Positions 53,839 to 63,711 are shown, counted from the stretch's first letter. The stretch is 64,000 bases of DNA from Acidobacteriota bacterium (GCA_023389035.1 JAEWFC010000030.1:310001-374000), one strand, 5' to 3'. Translations and numbers: made by a program. Notes: generated from the sequence alone by a model not told the origin.

Positions 53839-54381
53839 ATGTCATTAAAAACAAAATTATTCACGGGTGTAACTGCGGTCTTTGCGGCAGGTGCGTTTGC
53901 GGTTGCGGGTTCAGCCCAGACCACCGAAACACCGAAAGCGGACGGCACCAAGGCCGAAAAGCTTGAGCGTAAGGGCTTTAAGCGCGGCGAAGGCAAGGGA
54001 ATGCGTGGCGGAGAGTTCGGCCGCATGGGTGGCGGAATGCACGGACTTCGCGGGATCGAACTGACCGAGGACCAGAAGACCGCGATCAAGGCGATCCGCG
54101 AATCTAACAAACCGGATCCGTCCGTTCGAGAAGAGATGAAGACGATCATGCAGGCTCGTCGGGCCGGTACGATCACTGAAGATCAGAAACTGCGTGCACA
54201 GGCGCTTCGCGAGCAGATGAAGCAGCGTGCCGAAGGCATACAGCTTCAGATCCAGAACGTTCTGACACCTGAGCAGCGTCAGCAGATCGAGACAAACAAG
54301 CTGGAGCGTCAGAAGCGTATGCAGGAACGCCGCGAGCAGCGTCAACTCCGACGCCAGGGCGCACAGAAGACCGAAGGGTAA
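53839..54381 (+). CDS. Spy/CpxP-like periplasmic protein with LTxxQ motifs
   Basis: Protein of 180 aa. The signal peptide ends AVAGSAQ. A Gly/Met/Arg-rich segment (about 55-73) precedes IELTEDQKTAIKAI and VLTPEQRQQIE, the two LTxxQ motifs of Spy-like chaperones. The rest is charged and helical, ending Q/R-rich. It is preceded by GAGGTAAAAC, a plausible ribosome binding site. A terminator follows. Such proteins respond to envelope or metal stress. Confidence 0.85.
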   Translation: MSLKTKLFTGVTAVFAAGAFAVAGSAQTTETPKADGTKAEKLERKGFKRGEGKGMRGGEFGRMGGGMHGLRGIELTEDQKTAIKAIRESNKPDPSVREEMKTIMQARRAGTITEDQKLRAQALREQMKQRAEGIQLQIQNVLTPEQRQQIETNKLERQKRMQERREQRQLRRQGAQKTEG

Positions 54382-54413
54382 GCTCTTAGGTTGATCCCCG
54401 GGCAATACGAAAG

Positions 54414-54441
54414 AAAAGGCCGTCCGTAAGGGCGGCCTTTT
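54414..54441 (+). terminator. Intrinsic terminator of the Spy-like gene
   Basis: AAAAGGCCG pairs with CGGCCTTTT, followed by T. It is 33 bases after the stop at 54381. Confidence 0.8.
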
Positions 54442-54606
54442 CACATGGGCATTCCGGAAGATGCTTCGTCATGCGGTAAGGATCTGAAAGTTTCCATCAA
54501 GCCCTTTTACATCTGAGCTATTGTTCCACGAACTGTTCGAAATAAGTTCACATTACCACTCTCGGTTTTCGCAAACTTACCCATGTCTTGCGTTCGAAAA
54601 TAGAAG

Positions 54607-54633
54607 GGCCGCCCGAACGTTCTCCGGACGGCC
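54607..54633 (-). terminator. Hairpin after the VWFA gene
   Basis: On the minus strand, GGCCGTCCG pairs with CGGGCGGCC, with one mismatch, and a T-rich tail follows. It lies 29 bases past the stop at 54662. Confidence 0.6.
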
Positions 54634-54661
54634 GCCAGGCCTGATGGCACAGTGATTAAGG

Positions 54662-56788
54662 TCAATCGACGACCTCAAAATCTATCCACTGCGACGCTGC
54701 CTTGTTCGATGCTTTATCGCGAATGATGATCTGAAGCGCGTATTCACCGGTCGCGATCGCGTCAGTTATCCTGAGCACTCCCCAATCATCGATCTGCTGC
54801 GTAAAGGGCTGGATCGCACCTTCGATCGGCACTTCGGGAAGTCGCGCGGCCTCCTCACCGTTTTTGAATATCCGAAGCTCACGTGTGAGCCCCGCGGCAG
54901 AACGCGGACCGTGTACGCTGAACGCGAATGCGAGAATGCTGCCCCGACGGTATTGCCGAACGGCCGGAACCTCGCCCGTCATAACCGGCGCGAACGACGA
55001 TTTGACGGGCCTTTCCGCCGGCATCAGAGGCGAACCGTCAGATGTGACGGTCGTGCTGATAAGACCTGTGATATACAGATCATTCTTTTTGACACGAGGC
55101 ACTTCCACGATCTCGCCTGCCGATCCGATCCTTTTTGTCGCGTTATTTCGGACGGCAAGCCGATACGAATAGATACCGGGCTTTCCGATCGGCGTATCGG
55201 TCGAGAAATCCAGGCCGTTTTGCTGCACGATGCCGACACCGGCGGCCGGAACCCTGATCGGATACGTCCTGTTAAACTCTTCGACGACCTTCCCTTTCTC
55301 ATCCAGAACGACGCCTACAACATCCAAAGATGTTTTCTTCCCACCGTTTACGTCGTCCATCAAACCGAGATCTTCGCCTGGAACATGCACGAGCGCCCGC
55401 AGATAGTCACCGCCTTTGCCGGACGCTTTCTTGCCATAAAGAAGAGTCAGACGAAGTCCCATTCCGGTTTCAGCAAATGGCGAGGCGATCGCATGAAATA
55501 GCGGGCTGTCAGCGTTTTTATAAACGACGGTCGTCTCCTTGTCCTCGCGGCCAAAGAAACCGCTCCGCGATGCGACCGTCACATTCGGCCGGTCAACCTT
55601 GATCTCTATCCTGTGAAATGCCTTTCCGCGAAAGGTCTCGCTGTCCGGTTCATAAGCGATCAGGTAATATCCGGATTGACCTTCCAATACTGTTTCAACA
55701 TCGCGTTCCAGGCGATTGCTGTTACGCACAAAACGCCCACCCGTTTCATACGCCAGATACGCAAGCCCCTCGGCCATTCGGCGAGCTTCGTCGCCTCGCT
55801 GCTCCATCGCCTGGGCCACAAGGTCAGAGCCCGTTCCCGGCTGTCCAGGGGTAACATCGTCTTGGGCAGTAATCATCAGCGGGTTATATGCTCCCTTGTT
55901 CGACAGCGTATGGATCACGACCGACGAACGCGCGGCACGGTCCGCCACTTCGCGAAGCAGATCGAATGTATGATCTTCGAATTTAGCGATAATGCCTTCG
56001 GAAAACAGAAAAACGGTCTTACGCTGCGAAACCCCTTGGAGCCTGTCGATCACGAAGTTGAGCACACCTATCGTGCCGCTTACCTGGTTTCGGCGTTCGT
56101 CGCCCTCACGTGCTTCGCGGGCGAGCCGATCGTCGTCGCTTTCGAACGATCGCGCACCTTCGCCCGTGATCTTCATTGTCGATTTATCGCGCAGCGGTTC
56201 AAAGGTGCTTCCGCAGTTCCCTTGCGGCAGAAATGTTATGCGGTTGACGAGCCGGCGAAGCATTTCCTTGTTCGATGTATAAGGCTGGAGCAGGCTGGCA
56301 CCCGTCGAAGTTCGGTAAACCGCGACACGGTCGTCCGGCTGCATTTGCTCGTCGATGAATCGGCGCATCGCATCACGCATTCCGGCATTACCCTCAACGG
56401 TGGCGAGACAATTGCCATCATCTAGAACGAACGAGATTATTCTGCCCTGGCGCGACCTTACATTCGTGGGAGGAGCGGTCAGTTTCCGATCGCTTTTCGG
56501 CAAGCTCTTGCGATCGATCACAGTTCTCGTCGAAGTCTTTTCGTCAACATATGTAACTGCGGTGATCTGCTGCTGACGACCGTCTTGAAAGATCCGGAAA
56601 TCGTTTGCGGTCAGTCCCTGAAGGGGCTTCCCGTCTTTATCGGTAACCTGTGCATCGAGTTGAATAAGCGATGTCGTGATCTGAACGGGACGCTCGTCCT
56701 CTTCGATCGGCGGCGTTGATGTTGGGGCCTGAGCTGCGGCGGAGGCAGCAAAAACAAAAGTGAAGAGGATCAGTGAAATATAACGCAT
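54662..56788 (-). CDS. Secreted VWFA-related protein of the Acidobacterial type
   Basis: Predicted 708 aa from the ATG at 56788 (MRYISLILFTF), with GGTAGG upstream. The signal peptide ends SAAAQ. The N-terminal strand pattern LIQLDAQVTDKDGKPLQGLTANDFRIFQDG and the VWA core RIISFVLDDGNCL match the VWFA-related Acidobacterial family. The MIDAS motif DxSxS is replaced by DDGNC, so metal binding may be lost. The C-terminal half is beta-rich. These proteins are common in Acidobacteria; the role is unknown. Confidence 0.85.
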   Translation of the reverse strand: MRYISLILFTFVFAASAAAQAPTSTPPIEEDERPVQITTSLIQLDAQVTDKDGKPLQGLTANDFRIFQDGRQQQITAVTYVDEKTSTRTVIDRKSLPKSDRKLTAPPTNVRSRQGRIISFVLDDGNCLATVEGNAGMRDAMRRFIDEQMQPDDRVAVYRTSTGASLLQPYTSNKEMLRRLVNRITFLPQGNCGSTFEPLRDKSTMKITGEGARSFESDDDRLAREAREGDERRNQVSGTIGVLNFVIDRLQGVSQRKTVFLFSEGIIAKFEDHTFDLLREVADRAARSSVVIHTLSNKGAYNPLMITAQDDVTPGQPGTGSDLVAQAMEQRGDEARRMAEGLAYLAYETGGRFVRNSNRLERDVETVLEGQSGYYLIAYEPDSETFRGKAFHRIEIKVDRPNVTVASRSGFFGREDKETTVVYKNADSPLFHAIASPFAETGMGLRLTLLYGKKASGKGGDYLRALVHVPGEDLGLMDDVNGGKKTSLDVVGVVLDEKGKVVEEFNRTYPIRVPAAGVGIVQQNGLDFSTDTPIGKPGIYSYRLAVRNNATKRIGSAGEIVEVPRVKKNDLYITGLISTTVTSDGSPLMPAERPVKSSFAPVMTGEVPAVRQYRRGSILAFAFSVHGPRSAAGLTRELRIFKNGEEAARLPEVPIEGAIQPFTQQIDDWGVLRITDAIATGEYALQIIIRDKASNKAASQWIDFEVVD

Positions 56789-56869
56789 TCGATTCCTACC
56801 TTTGGTGAAACTGGTCCTGCAATTATACACGCCTTGCTCTGTCCTGAAACAGATACTGTGAGTGCCCGT

Positions 56870-56905
56870 AAAACAAAAAGGCGGGAGAACGAATTCCCCC
56901 GCCTT
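56870..56905 (-). terminator. Intrinsic terminator of the YtxH/DUF948-like operon
   Basis: On the minus strand AAGGCGGGG pairs with CCCGCCTT, with the inner GAA/TTC stem, and TTTGTTTT follows. It lies 22 bases beyond the stop at 56927. Confidence 0.85.
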
Positions 56906-56926
56906 AGATAATTCCGCAGCCTGCTG

Positions 56927-57466
56927 TCAGCCGATAAACATTTCGTCGTCCATGTAAACTCGATCGATCTGCTTTGGTGCCGGTGCGAATAAGACCTCAA
57001 GGCCCTTTTTCACGCCGGCCATAACCGCTGCGATCTCACGAGCCGGTTCAACGATCTTTCGCTGCACGAATTCGGTCGTATCGGTCACCTGCATATGCGT
57101 ACGATCGATCGTATTGCTCACCATCTCGACCTTATCGCGTGCGACAATGGCAGTATTAGATACGATCGATCTAAGCTCGGCTACCTCGTCCTTGATAAGT
57201 TCGGTAGATTCAGCAAGATGCTTCGTAGCCACCGACAAGTTCGAAGAAACCTCGGTAAAATGTACCGACATTTCTTTCCCTTGCTGGCCGATAGCATCTA
57301 CCTTCATCAGCAGCGGATCGACACGCTCCTCGACACGCGAAACGGTCGCCACCACGCGACGTACGATCACAGCGATGGCGATCATAGCGATCGCCATAAT
57401 GATGAAGCAGATCGCGATCACGATCGACGCGACCATCATCCAGAACTGCGGGTCATTAACGTTCAT
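56927..57466 (-). CDS. DUF948-like single-pass membrane protein with coiled coil
   Basis: Protein of 179 aa. One transmembrane segment at about 10-35 is followed by a long helical region (about 36-150) rich in Val, Glu and Lys, predicted coiled coil. The end PAPKQIDRVYMDDEMFIG is acidic. It lies 3 bases after the YtxH-like gene. Pairs of YtxH and DUF948 proteins are seen in stress-linked operons of Gram-positive bacteria; the function is unknown. Confidence 0.75.
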   Translation of the reverse strand: MNVNDPQFWMMVASIVIAICFIIMAIAMIAIAVIVRRVVATVSRVEERVDPLLMKVDAIGQQGKEMSVHFTEVSSNLSVATKHLAESTELIKDEVAELRSIVSNTAIVARDKVEMVSNTIDRTHMQVTDTTEFVQRKIVEPAREIAAVMAGVKKGLEVLFAPAPKQIDRVYMDDEMFIG

Positions 57467-57469
57467 CGA

Positions 57470-57907
57470 CTATTTATTCTCTTCGTCAAGCACGGGATAC
57501 GTCGGACGGCCTTCAGCGATGGATTTCGCTTCGGTCTTCCGCTTCTCAGCAATGTAAGCATCCTTGCCAGCTTCAACTGCGGCTGAGAACGGATTTGCTG
57601 TGCGAGCCGCAGCGGCCTTTGCCTTTTCACCGATCTCACCGGCCTTTTCCTGTGCGATATGAGCAAATTCGGTCGCGCGCTCACGCGAAACTTCATAATA
57701 CTCGCCGGCTACTTCCTGTAGATGTGCAGCCGTTTCCTTACCTTTCTCAAGGCCTTTGCGGGTCGCATCAGCAATATCGCCGCGGAGTTCGTTCCCCGAC
57801 TTCGGTGCGAAAAGCAGTGCAACGATAGCTCCGATACCGCCGCCGATCAGTAAATAAGTTAGTTTAGTAGATACGTTCGCTTCGTCTCTGTCGTAATGGT
57901 CTCTCAT
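57470..57907 (-). CDS. YtxH-domain protein
   Basis: Protein of 145 aa with the YtxH core: VSTKLTYLLIGGGIGAIVALLFAPKSG near the N-terminus, followed by GKETAAHLQEVAGEYYEV and Ala/Lys-rich helices. One transmembrane helix in the YtxH segment. A stress-associated small protein family. AAGGAGATATC precedes the start. It is cotranscribed with the gene at 56927-57466. Confidence 0.83.
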   Translation of the reverse strand: MRDHYDRDEANVSTKLTYLLIGGGIGAIVALLFAPKSGNELRGDIADATRKGLEKGKETAAHLQEVAGEYYEVSRERATEFAHIAQEKAGEIGEKAKAAAARTANPFSAAVEAGKDAYIAEKRKTEAKSIAEGRPTYPVLDEENK

Positions 57908-58108
57908 ATAGATATCTCCTTGTACTCGATAGATACAAATTATTAGGGCTCACGTTATTCCGGAGCAACTACTATACCAATAAACACAGTAATTTAACAA
58001 CGAAATTCTGACGGTCAGTGCGAATTAACCGCCTGCCGTAACGCTACAAAATGCGAAATACCACGCGCTTTGCTATTGTAATTGGTTGCATTTCCAGTTT
58101 GTTTTCAT

Positions 58109-59911
58109 ATGAACTTAGATCTGATCAGGAATTTTTCGATCATCGCACATATCGACCACGGTAAATCGACCTTGGCCGACCGGATCCTGCAAAGAACCGG
58201 TGCAGTCGCCGAGCGCGATATGGAAGACCAGCTGCTGGATAACATGGACCTTGAGCGCGAGCGAGGCATTACGATCAAGGCCCACGCCGTGCGTCTGGAC
58301 TACAAAGCTCAAGACGGTAAGCAGTATGTGCTGAACCTGATCGACACTCCGGGACACGTAGACTTTTCGTACGAAGTATCTCGATCGCTATCGGCCTGCG
58401 AGGGAGCGCTGCTGGTGGTCGATGCATCTCAGGGCGTGGAGGCACAGACGCTTGCCAATACTTACCTGGCATTAGAGAACGACCTTGAACTTGTACCAGT
58501 TTTAAACAAGATCGACCTTCCCTCTGCCGAACCTGACCGGATCAAGGAGCAGATCGAGAATATCATCGGGCTCGATTCGAGCGAGGCTGTTCTCACCTCT
58601 GCGAAGACTGGGCTTGGGATCGACGAGGTCCTCGAAGCCGTTGTAGCCAAGGTTCCGGCTCCGAAAGGCGATCGAGATGCTCCGCTGAAAGCTTTGATAT
58701 TCGACAGCTGGTATGACAGCTATCGCGGTGTGATCGTGTTATTCAGGATCATCGACGGTACCTTGAAGAAGGGGACGAAGATCAAATTCTTCAACACGGG
58801 CCGTGAATATTTAACAGAAACATTGGGCGTTAATCGTCCGCGGCCGACGCCGATCGCTGAACTTGGGCCGGGTGAGGTTGGCTTTCTCACAGCATCTATC
58901 AAGACCGTCGCTGACGTGCAGATCGGCGACACGATAACTGAGTCGGCACGGCCGGTCGAAACGCCGTTTCCTGGATTTCAGGAGGTGAAGCCGATGGTCT
59001 TTGCCGGGCTATATCCGACCGATTCGGCCCAGTACGAAGACCTTCGCGACGCGATGGAAAAGCTTCGTCTAAACGACGCTTCCTTCTTTTTCGAACCTGA
59101 ATCATCGACGGCGTTGGGCTTTGGTTTCCGATGCGGATTCCTTGGTCTGCTGCACATGGAGATCGTCCAGGAGCGGCTCGAACGGGAGTTTAATCTCGAT
59201 CTGATCACAACAGCACCGGGCGTACGTTATCGCGTCACAACGACCGACGGCGCGGTGGCTGAGATCGATTCGCCCTCGAAAATGCCCGAAACAGGCCGCA
59301 TTTCGAAGATCGAGGAGCCGTTCATTGAGGCCACGATCCTGACCAACGACGATTATCTCGGCGGTATCCTGCCGCTGCTTGATGAAAAGCGCGGTGTCCA
59401 GAAAAAGTTTGAGTACATAACAACAAATCGGGTGATGCTGGTCTACGAACTGCCGCTAAACGAGATCGTGCTCGATTTTTACGACCGGCTAAAGAGTGTG
59501 TCGAAAGGGTATGCGTCGCTGGACTATCACCTTTCCGGCTATCAGGAAAGCAAGCTGGTCAAGCTTGATATTCTGGTCTCCGGGGAACCTGTAGATGCTC
59601 TTTCTGTGATCCTGCACAGTGACACCGCGACATCAAAAGGGCGGCTGCTAACTGCTAAAATGAAAGAGCTTATCCCGCGACAGATGTTTGAGGTCGCGAT
59701 CCAGGCCGCCATCGGTAATAAGGTCATCGCCCGTGAAACCGTCAAGGCGATGGGCAAGAACGTGATCGCGAAATGCTACGGCGGCGACATCTCGCGTAAG
59801 CGCAAACTCCTGGAAAAGCAGAAAGAAGGCAAAAAGCGGATGAAGAAAGTAGGCCGTGTCGAGATACCTCAGGAAGCATTTCTCGCGGTCCTGAAGGTCA
59901 ACGAGAGCTGA
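58109..59911 (+). CDS. lepA: Elongation factor 4 (LepA), back-translocating GTPase
   Basis: Predicted 600 aa from the ATG at 58109 (MNLDLIRNFSIIAHIDHGKST). A GTG-type extension to 58082 is rejected. P-loop AHIDHGKST, switch II DTPGHVDF, NKIDL, and the LepA-specific C-terminal domain ending MKKVGRVEIPQEAFLAVL are present. It back-translocates ribosomes under stress. No operon partner. Confidence 0.97.
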   Translation: MNLDLIRNFSIIAHIDHGKSTLADRILQRTGAVAERDMEDQLLDNMDLERERGITIKAHAVRLDYKAQDGKQYVLNLIDTPGHVDFSYEVSRSLSACEGALLVVDASQGVEAQTLANTYLALENDLELVPVLNKIDLPSAEPDRIKEQIENIIGLDSSEAVLTSAKTGLGIDEVLEAVVAKVPAPKGDRDAPLKALIFDSWYDSYRGVIVLFRIIDGTLKKGTKIKFFNTGREYLTETLGVNRPRPTPIAELGPGEVGFLTASIKTVADVQIGDTITESARPVETPFPGFQEVKPMVFAGLYPTDSAQYEDLRDAMEKLRLNDASFFFEPESSTALGFGFRCGFLGLLHMEIVQERLEREFNLDLITTAPGVRYRVTTTDGAVAEIDSPSKMPETGRISKIEEPFIEATILTNDDYLGGILPLLDEKRGVQKKFEYITTNRVMLVYELPLNEIVLDFYDRLKSVSKGYASLDYHLSGYQESKLVKLDILVSGEPVDALSVILHSDTATSKGRLLTAKMKELIPRQMFEVAIQAAIGNKVIARETVKAMGKNVIAKCYGGDISRKRKLLEKQKEGKKRMKKVGRVEIPQEAFLAVLKVNES

Positions 59912-60219
59912 CGCTGGGATTTCACAAAATTAGCCCCAGCACCGCGTTTTTGTCCTCAGCCCCGCGTTTTTTGCCCCCAGCCCCGCGTTTTCCCGCGCTT
60001 TGCAACGTGGAGCCGGCAGCGGTCCACACCAAGGTCGGTTTGGCGTTTTAAGGACGATCAAACCCAACGTCATCCATCCGAAATTCTTGAAAAATCGGTG
60101 GTAATTTTTTGGGGCCGTCCGGGGTGCCTCAATGGCCCGGCTTAAACCGATTCCAGGTTTCGGCTTGTTCCTCGTCGTCTTACTCTTCCGGCCGTTCATC
60201 CGGCCAGGTCGGGCCTGGC
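59912..60219. other. Intergenic region with a second 21-bp repeat locus
   Basis: The core CGCGTTTT occurs three times at 59943, 59963 and 59984 (spacing 20 and 21). A short minus-strand frame (59930-60199) ends in the matching heptads ENAGLGA and KNAGLRT. The remainder (60001-60219) shows no clear signal. No terminator is found for lepA. Confidence 0.5.
59932..60000 (-). repeat. Short 20-21 bp tandem repeat, about three units
   Basis: On the minus strand the unit is AAAAACGCGGGGCTGGGG-like. It repeats almost exactly twice, and a third copy is one base shorter. Units translate in one frame as K-N-A-G-L-x-x heptads until the stop. Confidence 0.55.
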
Positions 60220-60723
60220 CTATTGTTCGCTCTTTCTGAAACAGGTCTCGCTTTCGCCCTCGGTCAGGCAGAGCAATTCCTTTCCGTAGTCGTCGGTCCG
60301 CAGTTCAAAGCTGAGTGATTTGCGGGTCGGTGTTTTCGTCTGCTGCTTGTTGCCGCTGGCGGCGCAAGAATTGGTGCTCTTCCAGCTGTCTTTTGCCGGG
60401 TTTAGGTTAATGGTCGATCCATCGACGCTGTATTTTCCGGTGATGTGGTTAAAGAGAGTCGTAGTGCAGTTGTACATCGTCGATTCCATATAGCCGACGA
60501 ACTCATAGTTTCCATTCGCTAAAAATTTATACGTGAAAACGCTGCCGCGTCCCGGTTTGGTAGCTCCGGTCGTCCGGTTCTGATATTGGATCATCCCGAC
60601 GCTGCCGTTGTTCCATTCACCTGTTATGGCCGAAGACTGTCCGAAGCTCGAAACTGCCTGGATCCCGATTATTACGATAAATACCGCGAGCCAGAGGGTC
60701 GTCGGCGTGATCTTTCTTAACAT
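60220..60723 (-). CDS. Secreted hypothetical protein
   Basis: Protein of 167 aa with a signal peptide ending SSFGQ. The mature part is beta-rich with SAITGEWNNGSVGMIQYQ and FTYKFLANGNYEFVGYME, resembling a small lipocalin-like barrel. It has four cysteines (in YNCTTT, NSCAAS, LLCLTE, ETCFRK), likely two disulfides, which would suit the VKOR-DsbA system. No family is assigned. The ATG at 60723 has no strong ribosome binding site. Confidence 0.75.
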   Translation of the reverse strand: MLRKITPTTLWLAVFIVIIGIQAVSSFGQSSAITGEWNNGSVGMIQYQNRTTGATKPGRGSVFTYKFLANGNYEFVGYMESTMYNCTTTLFNHITGKYSVDGSTINLNPAKDSWKSTNSCAASGNKQQTKTPTRKSLSFELRTDDYGKELLCLTEGESETCFRKSEQ

Positions 60724-60871
60724 AAGATTGCTCCAAAAAAGTGGTCTTTAACGGGCTCACTTGCCTCATCGTGTTACGCGGAGTTCTGCAGCGTTTCGTA
60801 TCGTTTCATGTGAATCGGCGAATGTGTTTTAATATTACAATTCCTGATATTTCAGGGTTTAGGAGCGATAA

Positions 60872-62287
60872 ATGAGCAACGATCAGGGCAGAGACTTTCT
60901 ATCGAGCGTCGATAATTACTTCACCAAGGCGGCCGCACTGACGGACCATCCGGAAGGGCTGCTGAACCAGATCAAGGTTTGTAACAGTGTCTATTCCTTT
61001 CAGTTTCCCATCCGCACGGATAACGGTTACAAGGTGATCAAAGCCTGGCGTGCCCAGCACAGCCACCATAAGCTTCCGGTAAAGGGAGGAATACGCTTCT
61101 CTGCGGATGCGAACGAGGAGGAAGTAGTAGCTCTTGCGACACTGATGACCTACAAGTGCGCGGTTGTTGACGTGCCCTTTGGCGGTGCGAAAGGGGCGGT
61201 GCAGGTCAATTCAAAAGATCACTCGGTCGAGGAATTGGAACGTATTACGCGTCGATACACCGCCGAGCTGATAAAGAAAAACTTCATTGGACCGGCGCTG
61301 GATGTCCCGGCTCCGGACTATGGTACGGGCCCGCGCGAAATGGCGTGGATCGCAGATACGTATCTGGCATTTCATCCTGAGCAGATGAACGCTCTGGGCT
61401 GCGTGACCGGTAAATCCGTCGGTCAGGGCGGTATCCGCGGCCGCACGGAGGCAACCGGGCTTGGCGTTTTCTACGGAACTCGCGAGATCTGTGAGAACAA
61501 AGAAGATATGGCGGCACTGGGAATGGAAACGGGTGTCGAGGGCAAGACGATCGTCGTCCAGGGCCTGGGCAACGTGGGCTACCACGCAGCAAAGTTCTTT
61601 ACCGAAGCCGGATCAAAGCTTATCGGTGTCTGTGAATACGAGGGCTCGATCCACGATCCTAAAGGCATCGACCTTGAGGCTCTCGTCGCGTTCAGAAAAG
61701 AGACGGGATCGATAATGAATTTCCCGGGCACGACGAGTCTCCCGACACGAGAGTCCGGACTTGAACTTGAGTGCGACATTCTGATCCCGGCCGCTCTTGA
61801 GAATCAGATCACCGAGGAAAACGCTCCGCGAATACAGGCGAAGATGGTCGTCGAGGCCGCCAATGGCCCGATCACCTCTGCGGCGGAGAAAATACTGCTC
61901 GAAAAGGGAATAATGGTCGTCCCTGACATTTACATCAATGCGGGCGGTGTGACCGTTTCTTATTTTGAATGGCTTAAGAACCTTTCGCGGGTACGATTCG
62001 GCCGCATCGAAAAGCGTTTTGAGCAGTCCGCTTTCGACCGCATCCTGAGCATCGTCGAGAACGAGACCGGCCGCAAACTCACGGCTGAAGAAAAGTCCCT
62101 GGCGAGTCGGGGTGCGGATGAAGCAGATCTTGTTTACTCGGGACTCGAAGAAACGATGATCACTGCCTATCATCAGATCCGCGAGGTCGCAAAGCGTCCG
62201 AATGTGAATGACCTGCGAACCGCTGCATTCGTAAGTGCTATCGACAAGATCGCCGTCAGCTATATGGAACTAGGAGTCTTTCCTTGA
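60872..62287 (+). CDS. Glu/Leu/Phe/Val dehydrogenase
   Basis: Oxidative deaminase of 471 aa. The substrate domain has VKGGIRFSADANEEEV with the catalytic lysine region and VDVPFGGAKGAVQVN. The Rossmann domain shows VVQGLGNVGYHAAKFF. C-terminal YINAGGVTVSYFEWLKNLS matches glutamate dehydrogenases. The conserved K and D residues for catalysis are in place. AGGAGCG lies before the ATG. NAD or NADP preference cannot be read safely. A monocistronic unit. Confidence 0.94.
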   Translation: MSNDQGRDFLSSVDNYFTKAAALTDHPEGLLNQIKVCNSVYSFQFPIRTDNGYKVIKAWRAQHSHHKLPVKGGIRFSADANEEEVVALATLMTYKCAVVDVPFGGAKGAVQVNSKDHSVEELERITRRYTAELIKKNFIGPALDVPAPDYGTGPREMAWIADTYLAFHPEQMNALGCVTGKSVGQGGIRGRTEATGLGVFYGTREICENKEDMAALGMETGVEGKTIVVQGLGNVGYHAAKFFTEAGSKLIGVCEYEGSIHDPKGIDLEALVAFRKETGSIMNFPGTTSLPTRESGLELECDILIPAALENQITEENAPRIQAKMVVEAANGPITSAAEKILLEKGIMVVPDIYINAGGVTVSYFEWLKNLSRVRFGRIEKRFEQSAFDRILSIVENETGRKLTAEEKSLASRGADEADLVYSGLEETMITAYHQIREVAKRPNVNDLRTAAFVSAIDKIAVSYMELGVFP

Positions 62288-62322
62288 TCGCCGAGGATCG
62301 TCAGATCGAAGGAGCAGCTTGG

Positions 62323-63711
62323 CTACAATTCAGAGTCAACTGCTCCTTTTCTCGTTGAGTGCTGTTCTATTGTTTGTGCGACCTTCATCTCTACTTCAGA
62401 ACGTATGGCGTTGAGCCGGTCCTCGGTATCCGCTTCGAACCTTAGGACAAGGATCGCCTGCGTGTTCGACGCTCTAACCAGTCCCCAGCCATTATCGAAA
62501 AGAATACGTGCGCCATCGATAGTGATCACTTCGTTGGTCGCGGAAAAATGCTTTGCGACCGACGCTACGACCTCGAATTTCAGTTCATCAGGGCAATCGA
62601 CACGCAGCTCCGGTGTCGAGAACGTCGGCGGCAGCCCGGCAAAGAGTTCTGAGAGCGGCTGTTCCGATCTCGAAAGGATCTCAAGCACTCGGGCACCTGC
62701 ATATGTCGCATCGTCAAAGCCGTAAAATCGGTCGGCAAAAAAGATGTGGCCGCTCATTTCGCCGGCGAGAGCTGCATCCGTCTCCTTCATTTTCGCTTTG
62801 ATAAGCGAATGCCCTGCCTTCCACATCACGGCGTTGCCGCCATGTTCGGTAATGTCATCAAAAAGCTTTTGCGAGCATTTCACTTCAGCGATGATGGTCG
62901 CTCCCGGACGTTCTGCGAGAACGCTGCGAGACAACAGCACCATCAGCTCATCGCCCCAAATGATACGGCCCTTATCATCGACCACGCCGATCCGATCGCC
63001 GTCGCCATCGAACGCCAGGCCGATGTCGGCCCGTGACGAATGGACATTGGTGATCGTGTCGGTCAGATTTTCGGTGACGGTCGGGTCGGGATGATGATTA
63101 GGAAAGTTCGAATCCGGGTCGATGAAAAGCTTCACCATCTCAACGCCGAGACGCTCGTACACCGGGACAGCTGTAACGCCGCCCATGCCGTTGCCGGCAT
63201 CGACGACAGCTTTTATCTTTCGTCCGCCCATCTGGATCCGGGACACGATGTCCGCGATGTAATCGTCCAATACCTCGATCGTATCCACCTTGCCTGCACC
63301 GTCGGCGAACTCGTTCGAAAGTGCGATCTGCTTGATCTCCTGTATCTGCGAACCAAAGAGTGTGGATTTACCAAGACAGATCTTGAAACCATTGTGGTCC
63401 GGCGGATTGTGAGATCCGGTGATCATTACGCCGCCGTCGACGGGCTTTGTGAAAACCGTGTGGTAAAGCACCGGCGTCGGGACCATTCCGACCAGAACGA
63501 CGTCGATACCGCATCGGTTAAAACTTTCGGTAAGTATCTGGCAGTAACCGGGCGAGCTTTCACGTGCATCATAGCCGATGGCGATGACGCGAGCGCCGTT
63601 ATTGATATAGAAAGTACCGAGTGCCCGGCCGAGCGTTGCTACAACCTCATCGTTCAATTCGCGTCCGACGATACCGCGAATGTCATATTCCCGAAAAATG
63701 TTTTGGTTCAT
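62323..63711 (-). CDS. Phosphomannomutase/phosphoglucomutase
   Basis: Protein of 462 aa, four-domain alpha-D-phosphohexomutase. The phosphoserine loop is MITGSHNPPDHNGFK, the metal loop FDGDGDRIGVVDD, and the sugar-binding loop GEMSGHIFF (GEMSGH). The C-terminal domain has RASNTQAILVLRFEA. It interconverts hexose 1- and 6-phosphates, supplying GDP-mannose or UDP-glucose precursors for surface glycans such as those of the cluster at 412-13445. The stop lies 36 bases from the dehydrogenase stop (convergent). Confidence 0.93.
   Translation of the reverse strand: MNQNIFREYDIRGIVGRELNDEVVATLGRALGTFYINNGARVIAIGYDARESSPGYCQILTESFNRCGIDVVLVGMVPTPVLYHTVFTKPVDGGVMITGSHNPPDHNGFKICLGKSTLFGSQIQEIKQIALSNEFADGAGKVDTIEVLDDYIADIVSRIQMGGRKIKAVVDAGNGMGGVTAVPVYERLGVEMVKLFIDPDSNFPNHHPDPTVTENLTDTITNVHSSRADIGLAFDGDGDRIGVVDDKGRIIWGDELMVLLSRSVLAERPGATIIAEVKCSQKLFDDITEHGGNAVMWKAGHSLIKAKMKETDAALAGEMSGHIFFADRFYGFDDATYAGARVLEILSRSEQPLSELFAGLPPTFSTPELRVDCPDELKFEVVASVAKHFSATNEVITIDGARILFDNGWGLVRASNTQAILVLRFEADTEDRLNAIRSEVEMKVAQTIEQHSTRKGAVDSEL

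Noticed and set aside
54662..56788. Active metal-binding VWA (MIDAS) protein
   Set aside because: The place of DxSxS is taken by DDGNC, so metal binding is not supported.
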